Source: SKHV01 sp963678565 (GTDB lineage: Bacteria > Bacteroidota > Bacteroidia > Bacteroidales > Prolixibacteraceae). Taken from it: a stretch of DNA of 64,000 bases. Below, one piece after another: positions 35,804 through 44,496 of this stretch. Made by a program: the position numbers and the translations under genes. Below the pieces are notes generated by a model, which saw only the letters and a list, made by a program, of their open reading frames with translations, was not told the origin of the DNA and ran no database searches. Within the stretch, counting starts at the first letter, position 1; the number at the start of each line of letters is the position of its first letter. Where the stretch lies: the NCBI GenBank assembly GCA_963678565.1, contig OY782875.1, positions 3,410,001-3,474,000 on the forward strand, given 5' to 3'.

Positions 35804-36319
35804 TTATCCTTTAAATACTTTTTCAAGTGAAACTCCACGGTGTTCAGCTACAGTATAAGCATCGCGCAATTCAGTTAATGCATTAAATGTTGCCTTTACC
35901 AAGTTATGAGGGTTCGATGAACCTTTTGATTTTGCTAAGATGTCGTGAACTCCAACACTTTCTAATACCGCACGCATCGCACCACCGGCTTTTACTCCGG
36001 TACCATGTGACGCAGGAATTAAAAGTACACGTGCACCACCAAATTTAGCAACTTGCTCATGAGGTATTGTACCGTTAATAACAGGAATTTTCACAAGATT
36101 TTTCTTAGCAGCATCGACACCTTTAGCGATTGCAGTTGTAACTTCACTGGCTTTACCTAGTCCCCAACCTACAATGCCATCCTCGTTTCCGACAACAACA
36201 ATAGCTGAGAAGCTAAAGGTACGTCCACCTTTGGTTACTTTAGTTACACGGTTAATAGCTACTAACCGGTCTTTCAATTCCAAATCGCTGGTTCTTACTC
36301 TTTTTATATTTCCTGACAT
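35804..36319 (-). CDS. rpsE: 30S ribosomal protein S5
   Basis: 171 residues: the N-terminal double-stranded-RNA-binding-like domain (GGRTFSFSAIVVVGNEDG, GWGLGKASEV) and the C-terminal domain with ARVLLIPASHGTGVKAGGA and VLESVGVHDILAKS. It lies at the mRNA entry site and affects decoding accuracy. It is 5 bases after rplR. Confidence 0.97.
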   Translation of the reverse strand: MSGNIKRVRTSDLELKDRLVAINRVTKVTKGGRTFSFSAIVVVGNEDGIVGWGLGKASEVTTAIAKGVDAAKKNLVKIPVINGTIPHEQVAKFGGARVLLIPASHGTGVKAGGAMRAVLESVGVHDILAKSKGSSNPHNLVKATFNALTELRDAYTVAEHRGVSLEKVFKG

Positions 36320-36324
36320 AATTC

Positions 36325-36681
36325 TTAGAATTTAAGGCCTCCCTCACGGGCTGCATCAGCAACTGATTTTACTCTACCGTGATATAAATATCCGTTACGA
36401 TCGAAAACAACTGTTTCGATTTTTATTGCTTGTGCTCTCTCTGCGATTAGTTTTCCAACCAATGCAGCTTTAGCGCTTTTATCGCCTTCAGCATCTGCAA
36501 TACTTTTATCTAAAGAAGAGGCTGAAGCCAATGTTTTTCCTGTAAGATCGTCGATAAGCTGAGCATAAACTTGCTTGTTACTACGATATACACTTAAACG
36601 TGGAGCAGCACCAGTACCACTAATGGTTTTGCGTACTCTCTTCTTAATTCTATATCTTCTTGCTTGCTTTGTTAAAGCCAT
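36325..36681 (-). CDS. rplR: 50S ribosomal protein L18
   Basis: 118 residues. The basic N-terminus (RYRIKKRVRKTISGTGAAPRL) and SVYRSNKQVYAQLIDD identify the 5S rRNA-binding protein; the end FDRNGYLYHGRVKSVADAARE is typical. It lies in the spc operon between rplF and rpsE. Confidence 0.97.
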   Translation of the reverse strand: MALTKQARRYRIKKRVRKTISGTGAAPRLSVYRSNKQVYAQLIDDLTGKTLASASSLDKSIADAEGDKSAKAALVGKLIAERAQAIKIETVVFDRNGYLYHGRVKSVADAAREGGLKF

Positions 36682-36699
36682 GATTCATTATATTAAATG

Positions 36700-37257
36700 T
36701 TATTTCGCAGCAGCCGATTTACCAGCTTTACGTCTGAGTTGTTCACCAACAAACTTAATACCTTTTCCTTTATAAGGTTCAGGTTTACGGAACGATCTGA
36801 TTTTCGCAGCTACTTGTCCTAACAATTGTTTGTCGTGACTCTTCAACGTAATAATTGGATTACTTCGTTTGTCGGTCACTGCATCAACTTTAATCTCTGA
36901 AGGAAGCTGTAAGTAGATGTGGTGTGAATAACCAATAACAAGGTCAAGCAATTGACCTTGATTTTCGGCACGATATCCAACCCCTACAAGCTCTAATTTG
37001 ATCTCGTAGCCCTTTGATACGCCTTCGACCATATTATTTATAAGCGAGCGGTATAAACCGTGTTTCGCCTTTAAATCTTTTGAATCGTTTGGACGTGCAA
37101 GGGTGATTAAATTATCTTCCACTTTCACATCAAATTCAGGATCGACCTTCTGAGAAAGCTCTCCAAGACTTCCTTTTACAGCTACTACATTTTCTTTGTC
37201 AACATTAACTGTAACGCCGCTTGGTATCTCAATGGGTAAATTACCTATCCTTGACAT
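36700..37257 (-). CDS. rplF: 50S ribosomal protein L6
   Basis: 185 residues with two homologous L6 domains; MSRIGNLPIEIPSGV at the start, LVGVGYRAENQGQLLDLVIG in the middle and the C-terminal signature RKPEPYKGKGIKFVGEQLRRK. It is near the factor-binding site of the large subunit. Confidence 0.97.
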   Translation of the reverse strand: MSRIGNLPIEIPSGVTVNVDKENVVAVKGSLGELSQKVDPEFDVKVEDNLITLARPNDSKDLKAKHGLYRSLINNMVEGVSKGYEIKLELVGVGYRAENQGQLLDLVIGYSHHIYLQLPSEIKVDAVTDKRSNPIITLKSHDKQLLGQVAAKIRSFRKPEPYKGKGIKFVGEQLRRKAGKSAAAK

Positions 37258-37274
37258 TCTGTTTTCCTCCTAGA

Positions 37275-37673
37275 TTAATATACGTAACATAATACTTCTC
37301 CACCTACTTTTAGGTCACTAGCTTCCTTATCGGTTACTACACCTTTTGAGGTAGAAATAATAGCTACACCCAACCCGTTTAATACGCGTGGAATGCTATT
37401 TGAATCGCAATATTTTCTTAAACCTGGTTTACTAGCACGTTTAAGATTTTTGATTGCAGAAATACCTGTTTCAGGGTTGTATTTCAAAGCGATTTTAATA
37501 TTGCCTTGATAGTTTACATCATCCTCAAATTTGTAATTAAGAATATAACCTTTTTCTTTTAAGATTTTAGTTATTTCTTTTTTGATGTTTGAAGCTGGTA
37601 TGTCTACAACTTTGTGTCCTGCACCGATGGCATTTCTCAACCTGGTTAAATAATCTGCTATTGGATCTGTCAT
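37275..37673 (-). CDS. rpsH: 30S ribosomal protein S8
   Basis: 132 residues: MTDPIADYLTRLRNAIGAGH and the C-terminal GLGVAIISTSKGVVTDKEA with the conserved Ser/Thr that contacts helix 21 of 16S rRNA. In E. coli S8 represses the spc operon; whether that applies here is not visible. Confidence 0.97.
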   Translation of the reverse strand: MTDPIADYLTRLRNAIGAGHKVVDIPASNIKKEITKILKEKGYILNYKFEDDVNYQGNIKIALKYNPETGISAIKNLKRASKPGLRKYCDSNSIPRVLNGLGVAIISTSKGVVTDKEASDLKVGGEVLCYVY

Positions 37674-37693
37674 TTCTTTTCTAATTTAAAAAA

Positions 37694-37963
37694 TTACCAA
37701 CTTGCTTTTTTAACACCAGGAATAAGACCGTTGGAAGCCATTTCTCTAAAACTGATACGGCTAACACCAAATTGTCTCATGTAACCTTTAGGTCTACCTG
37801 ATAATTTACAACGGTTGTGTAAGCGAACCGGAGATGCATTGCGAGGAAGCTTTTGCAATCCTTCATAATCTCCTTTAGCTTTTAATTCAGCCCTCTTTGC
37901 AGCATATTTGTCTACAATTTTTGCGCGTTTTACTTCGCGAGCTTTCATTGATTCTTTAGCCAT
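37694..37963 (-). CDS. rpsN: 30S ribosomal protein S14
   Basis: The long zinc-free type, 89 residues with a single cysteine (NRCKLSGRPKGYMRQFGVSR), as in proteobacteria, not the short CxxC form. It is placed between rplE and rpsH and separated from rplE by 3 bases. Confidence 0.97.
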   Translation of the reverse strand: MAKESMKAREVKRAKIVDKYAAKRAELKAKGDYEGLQKLPRNASPVRLHNRCKLSGRPKGYMRQFGVSRISFREMASNGLIPGVKKASW

Positions 37964-37966
37964 ATC

Positions 37967-38524
37967 TTAGTTCTTTTTTTCTTTTTTAAATGGCAAGCCA
38001 AATTCTCGTAATAAAGCATAGCCTTCTTCATCGGTTTGTGCTGAAGTTACAAATGTAATATTCATACCGTTGATTTTGCTTACTTTATCTAGTACAATCT
38101 CAGGGAAAATAATTTGTTCAGTGATTCCTAGAGTATAGTTACCACGTCCATCTAATTTTCCTTCAATACCTTGGAAATCGCGAATACGAGGTAGAGCTAC
38201 TACGATTAGACGCTCAAGGAACTCATACATTTTTTTGCGACGAAGTGTTACACGAACACCAATAGGCATTTTCTTTCTAAGCTTAAAGTTCGAAATATCC
38301 TTTTTAGACATTGTTTGAACAGCTTGCTGACCAGCAATAGCGGTCATTTCTTGGGTTGCTACTTCGATAATTTTTTTATCGGCAACTGCTGCTCCAACAC
38401 CTTGATTAAGGATAATCTTCTCGAGTTTTGGTACCTGCATAATACTTGTGTATCCGAATTGCTTCATTAATGCAGGAACAACATCCTCTTTATATTTCTT
38501 CTGTAGTGTAGGTACTAATTCCAT
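37967..38524 (-). CDS. rplE: 50S ribosomal protein L5
   Basis: 185 residues: LQKKYKEDVVPALMKQFGY, KLEKIILNQGVGAA and RIRDFQGIEGKLDGRGNYTLG identify the 5S-binding protein of the central protuberance. Its ATG overlaps the stop of rplX by one base (TAATG), pointing to coupled translation. Confidence 0.97.
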   Translation of the reverse strand: MELVPTLQKKYKEDVVPALMKQFGYTSIMQVPKLEKIILNQGVGAAVADKKIIEVATQEMTAIAGQQAVQTMSKKDISNFKLRKKMPIGVRVTLRRKKMYEFLERLIVVALPRIRDFQGIEGKLDGRGNYTLGITEQIIFPEIVLDKVSKINGMNITFVTSAQTDEEGYALLREFGLPFKKEKKN

Positions 38525-38847
38525 TACTTGATCTCCTCTCCTGATTTTTTAGCGTAACGAACTAATTTTCCGTCGGTACCTTCACGGCGCCCTACGCGTG
38601 TTGCTTCACCTGAACTAGGATCAACCAGCATAAGGTTAGAGATGTGAATCGGAGCTTCTTGCTCAACAATACCTCCTTGTGGATTTGCTGAGTTTGGTTT
38701 GGTGTGTTTTTTCACCATGTTAACTCCTTCCACAATAGCACGGTCGGTATCACGAATAATTTCTAGTACCTTACCTTTTTGACTTTTAGAGTTGCCACTT
38801 AAAACAACTACTGTATCGCCTTTTTTGATTTTAAACTTTTTCTGCAT
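38524..38847 (-). CDS. rplX: 50S ribosomal protein L24
   Basis: 107 residues from the ATG at 38847 (MQKKFKIKKGDTVVVLSGN, a KOW motif), with VEQEAPIHISNLMLVDP later. The frame is open further upstream to 38892, but that would extend into the end of rplN and is not a normal L24 N-terminus. It is an assembly initiator of the 50S subunit. Confidence 0.95.
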   Translation of the reverse strand: MQKKFKIKKGDTVVVLSGNSKSQKGKVLEIIRDTDRAIVEGVNMVKKHTKPNSANPQGGIVEQEAPIHISNLMLVDPSSGEATRVGRREGTDGKLVRYAKKSGEEIK

Positions 38848-38863
38848 TGCTTCTGATTTTCGA

Positions 38864-39229
38864 TTATAGTACTTCAGGTGCAAGAGAAACAATCTTCATA
38901 AATTGATCGCGTAACTCACGTGGTACTGGACCAAAAATACGAGTTCCACGAATCTCTCCTGCATTGTTTAATAGTACAACAGCGTTGTCGTCGAAGCGTA
39001 TGTAGGAACCATCATTCCGGCGTACTTCTTTCTTTGTACGTACTACAACGGCTTTTGAAACGGTACCTTTTTTTACGTTACCCGAAGGTATCGCACTTTT
39101 TACGGTTACCACAACAGTATCACCAATTGATGCGTAGCGTTTTTTAGTACCACCAAGTACACGAATAACTAGTGCTTCTTTAGCGCCACTATTGTCGGCT
39201 ACATTACATCTACTTTCTTGCTGTATCAT
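38864..39229 (-). CDS. rplN: 50S ribosomal protein L14
   Basis: 121 residues with the nearly invariant start MIQQESRCNVADNSGAKEAL and the end RDQFMKIVSLAPEVL. It forms an intersubunit bridge. It is 2 bases after rpsQ, in the spc part of the cluster. Confidence 0.97.
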   Translation of the reverse strand: MIQQESRCNVADNSGAKEALVIRVLGGTKKRYASIGDTVVVTVKSAIPSGNVKKGTVSKAVVVRTKKEVRRNDGSYIRFDDNAVVLLNNAGEIRGTRIFGPVPRELRDQFMKIVSLAPEVL

Positions 39230-39231
39230 GG

Positions 39232-39489
39232 TTACTTAGCTCTTTCAATGATTTCTACTAAACGCCATCCTTTTTGTTTACTTAAAGGACGGGTTTCCAT
39301 AATTTTAACAGTATCGCCTATGTTGCAATCATTCTTATCGTCGTGAGCGTAGAATTTGGAAGTCTTATTTACGAATTTACCGTAAATAGGATGTTTCACC
39401 TTACGCTTTTCGGCAACTACGATGGTTTTATCCATTTTGTTGCTAACCACAACACCGATACGTTCTTTCCTGAGGTTTCTTGTTTCCAT
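39232..39489 (-). CDS. rpsQ: 30S ribosomal protein S17
   Basis: 85 residues from ATG 39489 (METRNLRKERIGVVVSNKMD), an OB-fold rRNA-binding protein; HPIYGKFVNKTSKFYAHDD and the NIGDTVKIMETRPLS block are typical. Another in-frame ATG two codons upstream (39495) is possible. Confidence 0.95.
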   Translation of the reverse strand: METRNLRKERIGVVVSNKMDKTIVVAEKRKVKHPIYGKFVNKTSKFYAHDDKNDCNIGDTVKIMETRPLSKQKGWRLVEIIERAK

Positions 39490-39502
39490 CGTCATTGAAT
39501 TG

Positions 39503-39703
39503 TTACTTATTCTCAGTTAACTTTCGGTCGCGCAACTCAGTTTTCAAACGCGCAATATCTTTACGAGCTTCCCTTAATGTATTAGGATTGTCGAGTGGAG
39601 ATACTGCATGATTTAACCTCATGCGAGTAAGTTTCTCGTTTTCCGCATCGATGCGTTCAGCGATCTCTTTTGTTGTTAACTCTTTAATTTCCGAATTTTT
39701 CAT
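39503..39703 (-). CDS. rpmC: 50S ribosomal protein L29
   Basis: 66 residues, a two-helix protein: MKNSEIKELTTKEIAERIDA, then RLNHAVSPLDNPNTLREARKDIARLKT. It sits at the peptide exit tunnel and helps dock trigger factor and SRP. It lies between rplP and rpsQ. Confidence 0.96.
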   Translation of the reverse strand: MKNSEIKELTTKEIAERIDAENEKLTRMRLNHAVSPLDNPNTLREARKDIARLKTELRDRKLTENK

Positions 39704-39734
39704 CAGTGTGTTTGTTTTAAATCTGATGTTATTA

Positions 39735-40166
39735 CTATTCGCCTGAAGCTTCTACATAATCGCGGCGAACCACGAATTTTGTAGTAATAGGAAGCTTTTG
39801 AGCTGCCAAACGTAATGCTTCTTTCGCTAATTCGAAGGGTACACCATCGGCTTCAATCAATATGCGTCCTGGTGTTACAGGAGCAACAAATGCTTCAGGG
39901 GCACCTTTACCTTTACCCATACGTACCTCTGCAGGTTTTTTCGTAATAGGTTTATCAGGGAAAATGCGAATCCAAATTTGCCCTTGACGCTGCATATGCC
40001 TGGTAACTGCGACACGGGCTGCCTCGATCTGACGTCCAGTGATCCATGACGATTCGAGTGCTTTTATACCAAATGATCCGAATGCTATTTGATTACCTCT
40101 TTGGGCATCGCCTTTCATTCTTCCTTTTTGTACTCTTCTAAATTTTGTCTTTTTTGGTTGTAACAT
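39735..40166 (-). CDS. rplP: 50S ribosomal protein L16
   Basis: 143 residues: MLQPKKTKFRRVQKGRMKG, GSFGIKALESSWITGRQIEAAR and the RMGKGKGAPEAFVAPV loop identify L16, which helps place A-site tRNA. It lies 22 bases after rpsC. Confidence 0.97.
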   Translation of the reverse strand: MLQPKKTKFRRVQKGRMKGDAQRGNQIAFGSFGIKALESSWITGRQIEAARVAVTRHMQRQGQIWIRIFPDKPITKKPAEVRMGKGKGAPEAFVAPVTPGRILIEADGVPFELAKEALRLAAQKLPITTKFVVRRDYVEASGE

Positions 40167-40188
40167 CCTTAATGTATTTAAGGGTTAA

Positions 40189-40905
40189 TTACTTCTTTCT
40201 TCTACGATTACCGCCACCACGATTACCACCACCACGATTACCAGTATTTTTCATACCTACGTTAGGTGATAAGTCACGTTTACCGTAAACTTCTCCTTTA
40301 CAGATCCATACTTTTACGCCAATAAGTCCTGTTTTGGTTAATGCTTCTGCTAAAGCATAATCAATATCAGCTCTTAAGGTATGTAATGGAGTACGACCGT
40401 CTTTATACATCTCAGAACGTGCCATTTCGGCTCCGTTAAGGCGTCCTGAAACTAAAATCTTGATACCTTCAGCTCCCATTCTCATGGTTGATGCGATAGC
40501 CATTTTAGTAGCACGACGGTAAGCAATTTTACCTTCGATCTGACGTGCAATATTATTAGCTACGATACGAGCATCAAGCTCTGGTCGTTTAATTTCGAAT
40601 ATGTTGATCTGAACTTCTTTAGAAGTAATTTTTTTCAACTCTTCTTTTAGTTTGTCAACTTCCTGACCACCTTTACCAATAATAATACCTGGTCTTGAAG
40701 TGTGAACGGTTATTGTAATAAGTTTTAAGGTACGTTCGATAATAATTTTCGAGATGCTTGCTTTTGCTAAACGAGCATTCAAATATTTACGAAGTTTGTA
40801 ATCCTCAACTAACTTATCGCCATAGTCGTTTCCACCGAACCAGTTGGAATCCCATCCTCTGATGATTCCTAAACGATTTGCAATCGGATTAGTTTTCTGT
40901 CCCAT
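40189..40905 (-). CDS. rpsC: 30S ribosomal protein S3
   Basis: 238 residues: MGQKTNPIANRLGIIRGWDSN, a KH domain with RPGIIIGKGGQEVDKL, and the C-terminal domain. The end has tandem GGGNR units followed by RRKK, encoded by a short minisatellite-like stretch at about 40200-40245. S3 lines the mRNA entry tunnel. The Gly-rich tail is extra relative to E. coli. Confidence 0.97.
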   Translation of the reverse strand: MGQKTNPIANRLGIIRGWDSNWFGGNDYGDKLVEDYKLRKYLNARLAKASISKIIIERTLKLITITVHTSRPGIIIGKGGQEVDKLKEELKKITSKEVQINIFEIKRPELDARIVANNIARQIEGKIAYRRATKMAIASTMRMGAEGIKILVSGRLNGAEMARSEMYKDGRTPLHTLRADIDYALAEALTKTGLIGVKVWICKGEVYGKRDLSPNVGMKNTGNRGGGNRGGGNRRRKK

Positions 40906-40916
40906 CTATTATTATT

Positions 40917-41324
40917 TTATTCGGTTACAGGATTTTTACTATCCAAATAGATTGTTACGTGATTTGATCTTTTACGAATTCTGTGTGCTCTACCTTGTGG
41001 AGCAGGTTGAATACGTTTTAACATACGACCAGAATCAACAAATATCTTAGAAATATAGAGGTCACTATCCTCAAGGCGTGCTTCTTCGTTTTTCGCTTGC
41101 CAGTTGGCAATAGCAGAAAGCAAAAGTTTTTCGACCTTGCGAGATGCCTCTTTGGAAGAAAATTTCAAAACATCTAATGCTTTGTTAACTTCCATACCTC
41201 GAACCATGTCTGCGACTAAACGCATTTTACGTGGCGAAGTTGGACAGTTACGAAGCACAGCGAAGTATTGACTTTTCTTCTCTTCTTTACGTTGTGTTGC
41301 TGTATTTCTTTTTCTAGCACCCAT
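40917..41324 (-). CDS. rplV: 50S ribosomal protein L22
   Basis: 135 residues: AVLRNCPTSPRKMRLVADMVRGM, and the beta-hairpin that lines the exit tunnel, SGRMLKRIQPAPQGRAHRIRKR. Macrolide-resistance changes occur in that loop in other species; nothing unusual is evident here. Confidence 0.97.
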   Translation of the reverse strand: MGARKRNTATQRKEEKKSQYFAVLRNCPTSPRKMRLVADMVRGMEVNKALDVLKFSSKEASRKVEKLLLSAIANWQAKNEEARLEDSDLYISKIFVDSGRMLKRIQPAPQGRAHRIRKRSNHVTIYLDSKNPVTE

Positions 41325-41360
41325 TGTCTTTCTTTTAAACTAATTTTAACAATTCACGGA

Positions 41361-41627
41361 TTACTTCTTGTTACCTCCGTGTCCCCTGAAAGTACGGGTT
41401 GGTGCAAATTCACCAAGCTTATGCCCTACCATATTTTCAGTTACATATACAGGAATAAATTTATTTCCGTTATGAACTGCGATAGTATGACCTACCATAT
41501 CAGGAGAAATCATTGATGCACGGGCCCAAGTTTTTACAACGCTTTTTTTACCTGCCTCATTCATAGCTAAAACTTTCTTTTCTAGCTTGTAGGCGATAAA
41601 AGGCCCTTTTTTCAATGAACGACTCAT
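41361..41627 (-). CDS. rpsS: 30S ribosomal protein S19
   Basis: 88 residues: MSRSLKKGPFIAYKLEKKV, TWARASMISPDMVGHTIAVHNG and HKLGEFAPTRTFRGHGGNKK. It sits in the head of the 30S subunit with S13. It is between rplB and rplV. Confidence 0.97.
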   Translation of the reverse strand: MSRSLKKGPFIAYKLEKKVLAMNEAGKKSVVKTWARASMISPDMVGHTIAVHNGNKFIPVYVTENMVGHKLGEFAPTRTFRGHGGNKK

Positions 41628-41650
41628 AGTTACTTACCTTTTACAAATTT

Positions 41651-42472
41651 TTACTTACGTTTCTCAATAATGTACTTGCTGGAAGCTTTCTTAGGTGCAC
41701 GGGTTTTATACCCTTTCGCTAAGACTCCGTTACGTGAACGAGGATGTCCGCCTGATGAACGTCCTTCACCACCACCCATTGGGTGATCGACAGGGTTCAT
41801 AGCTACACCACGAACGCGTGGGCGACGACCTAACCAACGAGAACGACCAGCCTTACCAGAGCGTTCAAGTAAATGTTCGGTGTTTCCAACAGTACCTACA
41901 GTTGCTTTGCAGGTGGTGAGTACCATGCGTGTTTCTCCTGAAGGCAACTTTACAATTGCATACTTACCTTCTCTTGATAGGAGTTGAGCATAGGTTCCGG
42001 CACTTCGAGCCATGACACCTCCTTGACCAGGATGAAGCTCAATGTTGTGTACAAGGGTACCTAGTGGAATTTTGGCTAACGGTAAAGCGTTTCCAATTTC
42101 AGGTGCAGCATCTTCACCTGAAACGACAGTTTGTCCAGCTTGCAATCCATTTGGTGCAAGCATGTAACGTTTTTCTCCATCAGGGTATTCCAATAATGCA
42201 ATGCGTGCACTGCGGTTTGGATCGTACTGAATAGATACTACTGTAGCTTCAATACCTTCTTTATCGCGTTTGAAGTCGATAATACGGTATTTCCGTTTGT
42301 GCCCTCCACCTATATACCTCATTGTCATGCGACCTTGGTTATTACGACCACCGGTGCGCTTTATGGGCTCCAACAATGACTTTTCAGGTGTTGACTCTGT
42401 AATGGTATCAAAGGCGCCAATTATCTTGTGCCTTTGTCCAGGTGTTACAGGTTTTAATTTACGTACTGCCAT
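41651..42472 (-). CDS. rplB: 50S ribosomal protein L2
   Basis: 273 residues: RTGGRNNQGRMTMRYIGGGH near the start, MARSAGTYAQLLSREGKYA centrally, and MNPVDHPMGGGEGRSSGGHP, whose His is important near the peptidyl transferase centre. Standard length and order. Confidence 0.98.
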   Translation of the reverse strand: MAVRKLKPVTPGQRHKIIGAFDTITESTPEKSLLEPIKRTGGRNNQGRMTMRYIGGGHKRKYRIIDFKRDKEGIEATVVSIQYDPNRSARIALLEYPDGEKRYMLAPNGLQAGQTVVSGEDAAPEIGNALPLAKIPLGTLVHNIELHPGQGGVMARSAGTYAQLLSREGKYAIVKLPSGETRMVLTTCKATVGTVGNTEHLLERSGKAGRSRWLGRRPRVRGVAMNPVDHPMGGGEGRSSGGHPRSRNGVLAKGYKTRAPKKASSKYIIEKRK

Positions 42473-42478
42473 ATTTTA

Positions 42479-42769
42479 TTAAATATTGCTATAGAAATCA
42501 ATTGATTGTCCTTCTGCCAAAGTGATCAAAGCTTTTTTGAATCCTTTGGTTTTTCCTTTTTGAACGCCAGATTTTGTATAACGAGATTTAGTTTTTCCAC
42601 CGTAAACCATTGTGTTTACAGAAGTTACCTCTACATCATACAATTTTTCTACTGCCTTCTTTATTTCGTCTTTACTGGCACGGCGGTCTACAACGAATCC
42701 AAAACGGTTCAGCTTTTCCGACTGCTCCGTCATTTTTTCGGTAACTAATGGTTTAATAATTATGTCCAT
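42479..42769 (-). CDS. rplW: 50S ribosomal protein L23
   Basis: 96 residues: IIKPLVTEKMTEQSEKLNRFGF, RRASKDEIKKAVEKLYDVEV and NTMVYGGKTKSR. It lies at the tunnel exit, where it docks trigger factor and SRP. It is 10 bases after rplD. Confidence 0.97.
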   Translation of the reverse strand: MDIIIKPLVTEKMTEQSEKLNRFGFVVDRRASKDEIKKAVEKLYDVEVTSVNTMVYGGKTKSRYTKSGVQKGKTKGFKKALITLAEGQSIDFYSNI

Positions 42770-42779
42770 TTTTCACTTT

Positions 42780-43409
42780 TTAATTGTTAAACACACCTTC
42801 GATCTTCTCTAATGATCCTTCGCATATAATAAGCGAACTTGCATTAAGAATATCGTAAGTTGTTATTTCATTGCCAGTTACAACTTTTACGCCTTGTAAA
42901 TTTCGCGACGACAAATATACATTTTTATTTGCTTCTGCGACAACAAATAACGACTTTTTATCACTAACTTTCAGACTATTCTGAATTGCAACAAATTCTT
43001 TCGTTTTTGGTGCTTCAAAAGAAAAATCTTCAACGATGATGATTCCGTTATCGTTTGCTTTATACGTTAAGGCCGATTTACGTGCAAGTTGTTTAACTTT
43101 TTTGTTCAACTTGAATCCGTAATTACGTGGACGAGGACCGAATACACGACCTCCACCGCGAAATACAGGAGACTTTATGCTACCTGCACGAGCAGTACCA
43201 GTACCTTTTTGCTTTTTGATTTTGCGGGTACTTCCTGAAATCTCGGCACGTTCTTTCGACTTGTGAGTCCCTTGACGCTGATTCGCCAAATATTGTTTTA
43301 CATCAAGATAGATGGCATGGTCATTGGGCTCAATACCGAAAATTTGTTCGCTTAATTGAACAGCTTTTCCGGTTTCTTTTCCTTGGATATCTAATACTTT
43401 TAATTCCAT
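42780..43409 (-). CDS. rplD: 50S ribosomal protein L4
   Basis: 209 residues from ATG 43409 (MELKVLDIQGKETGKAVQLS), whose first base overlaps the rplC stop (TAATG). The long loop KKQKGTGTARAGSIKSPVFRG lines the exit tunnel. In E. coli L4 also represses the S10 operon through its leader. The frame continues three codons upstream to a TTG, which I reject. Confidence 0.96.
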   Translation of the reverse strand: MELKVLDIQGKETGKAVQLSEQIFGIEPNDHAIYLDVKQYLANQRQGTHKSKERAEISGSTRKIKKQKGTGTARAGSIKSPVFRGGGRVFGPRPRNYGFKLNKKVKQLARKSALTYKANDNGIIIVEDFSFEAPKTKEFVAIQNSLKVSDKKSLFVVAEANKNVYLSSRNLQGVKVVTGNEITTYDILNASSLIICEGSLEKIEGVFNN

Positions 43410-44026
43410 TACTTCCAAATAATTACATATGAACCTTTTGATCCTGGTATAGAACCTTTAACTACTAACAAGTTGCTTTCTGGGATTACCTTCAACACTT
43501 GTAGGTTTTCAACAGTTACTGTATTACCACCATCGCGGCCTGCCATACGCATGCCTTTAAATACTCTTGATGGGTAAGATGACGCTCCTAACGAACCTGG
43601 AGCACGTAAACGGTTGTGCTGTCCGTGAGTTGCATCATTCACACCGCGGAAATTATGACGTTTCACTACCCCTTGAAAACCTTTACCTTTTGTGGTACCA
43701 GTTACATCAACGAATGGTGCTTCGTTAAAAATTTCTACAGTAAGAGCCTGTCCAAGTTCAACGCTTTCATCAAAAGCATCTACCTCGATAACCTTTTTCT
43801 TTGGAGCTGTTCCTGCCTTTTTAAAGTGGCCAACTGCTGCTTTAGTGCTATGTTTATCCTTTTTATCGGCATAACCAATTTGCACTGCAGAGTAACCATC
43901 GGTTTCTTCGGTTTTCACCTGAGTAACCACACATGGACCAGCTTCAATAACAGTGCATGGGACATTTTTCCCCTCAACACTGAATACGGATGTCATTCCG
44001 ATTTTCCTTCCAATTAATCCTGGCAT
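43409..44026 (-). CDS. rplC: 50S ribosomal protein L3
   Basis: 205 residues: MPGLIGRKIGMTSVFSVEGK, the GTTKGKGFQGVVKRHNFRG loop that reaches the peptidyl transferase centre, and HGQHNRLRAPGSLGASSYP with the glutamine region that PrmB methylates in E. coli. It is 19 bases after rpsJ. Confidence 0.97.
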   Translation of the reverse strand: MPGLIGRKIGMTSVFSVEGKNVPCTVIEAGPCVVTQVKTEETDGYSAVQIGYADKKDKHSTKAAVGHFKKAGTAPKKKVIEVDAFDESVELGQALTVEIFNEAPFVDVTGTTKGKGFQGVVKRHNFRGVNDATHGQHNRLRAPGSLGASSYPSRVFKGMRMAGRDGGNTVTVENLQVLKVIPESNLLVVKGSIPGSKGSYVIIWK

Positions 44027-44045
44027 TTTTTACTCTTTTAAATTA

Positions 44046-44351
44046 TCAAACTTTAATTTCAACTTCAACGCCACTTGGTAATTCAAGTTTCATTAGTGCG
44101 TCGATAGTTTTAGCTGTTGAGCTGTAAATATCGATCAAACGTTTGTAAGAACTCAATTCGTACTGTTCGCGAGCTTTTTTGTTCACGAAAGTAGAACGTA
44201 GTACAGTAAAAATACGTTTGTGTGTTGGAAGTGGAATAGGACCACTAACTACAGCACCTGTAGTTTTTACAGTTTTTACAATCTTCTCAGCTGACTTGTC
44301 AACTAAGTTGTGATCGTAAGATTTCAGCTTAATTCTAATTTTTTGACTCAT
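44046..44351 (-). CDS. rpsJ: 30S ribosomal protein S10
   Basis: 101 residues: SQKIRIKLKSYDHNLVDKSAEK, GPIPLPTHKRIFTVLRSTFV and LMKLELPSGVEVEIKV. It is the first gene of the S10 section and, in its NusE role, part of antitermination complexes. No tuf gene precedes it; a 145-base gap with a hairpin at 44373 does. Confidence 0.97.
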   Translation of the reverse strand: MSQKIRIKLKSYDHNLVDKSAEKIVKTVKTTGAVVSGPIPLPTHKRIFTVLRSTFVNKKAREQYELSSYKRLIDIYSSTAKTIDALMKLELPSGVEVEIKV

Positions 44352-44372
44352 TCTTGTCTAGTTTATAAAGTC

Positions 44373-44401
44373 ACCTAAATCCTCACGTGGAGGACTTAGG
44401 T
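44373..44401 (-). other. Hairpin in the fusA-rpsJ gap, just upstream of rpsJ
   Basis: ACCTAAATCCTC faces GAGGACTTAGGT around the four-base centre, with one internal mismatch; the core CCTC/GAGG is palindromic. It lies 22 bases before the rpsJ start and has no T-run, so it is more like a leader structure than a terminator. A near -7 match (TATTTATG, 44405-44412) is beside it. Confidence 0.45.
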
Positions 44402-44496
44402 AAACATAAATACTTTTATTTGTTTGTGCTTTTCATTAAGAGTCATTCGCTAATAAAAAACACCGTTAATTTTTTCAAAAAATGGATTTAGAACAA

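Noticed and set aside
38848..38892. Longer L24 start
   Set aside because: It would extend into the end of rplN and give a non-L24 N-terminus; the ATG at 38847 fits the family.
40195..40250. Minisatellite in rpsC
   Set aside because: It is coding (GGGNR units of the S3 tail) and in frame; not an independent repeat element.
43410..43418. TTG start for L4 at 43418
   Set aside because: ATG 43409 overlaps the rplC stop in the normal TAATG manner and gives the standard L4 N-terminus.
43616..44017. 133-residue plus-strand ORF
   Set aside because: Antisense to rplC, whose protein is unambiguous.
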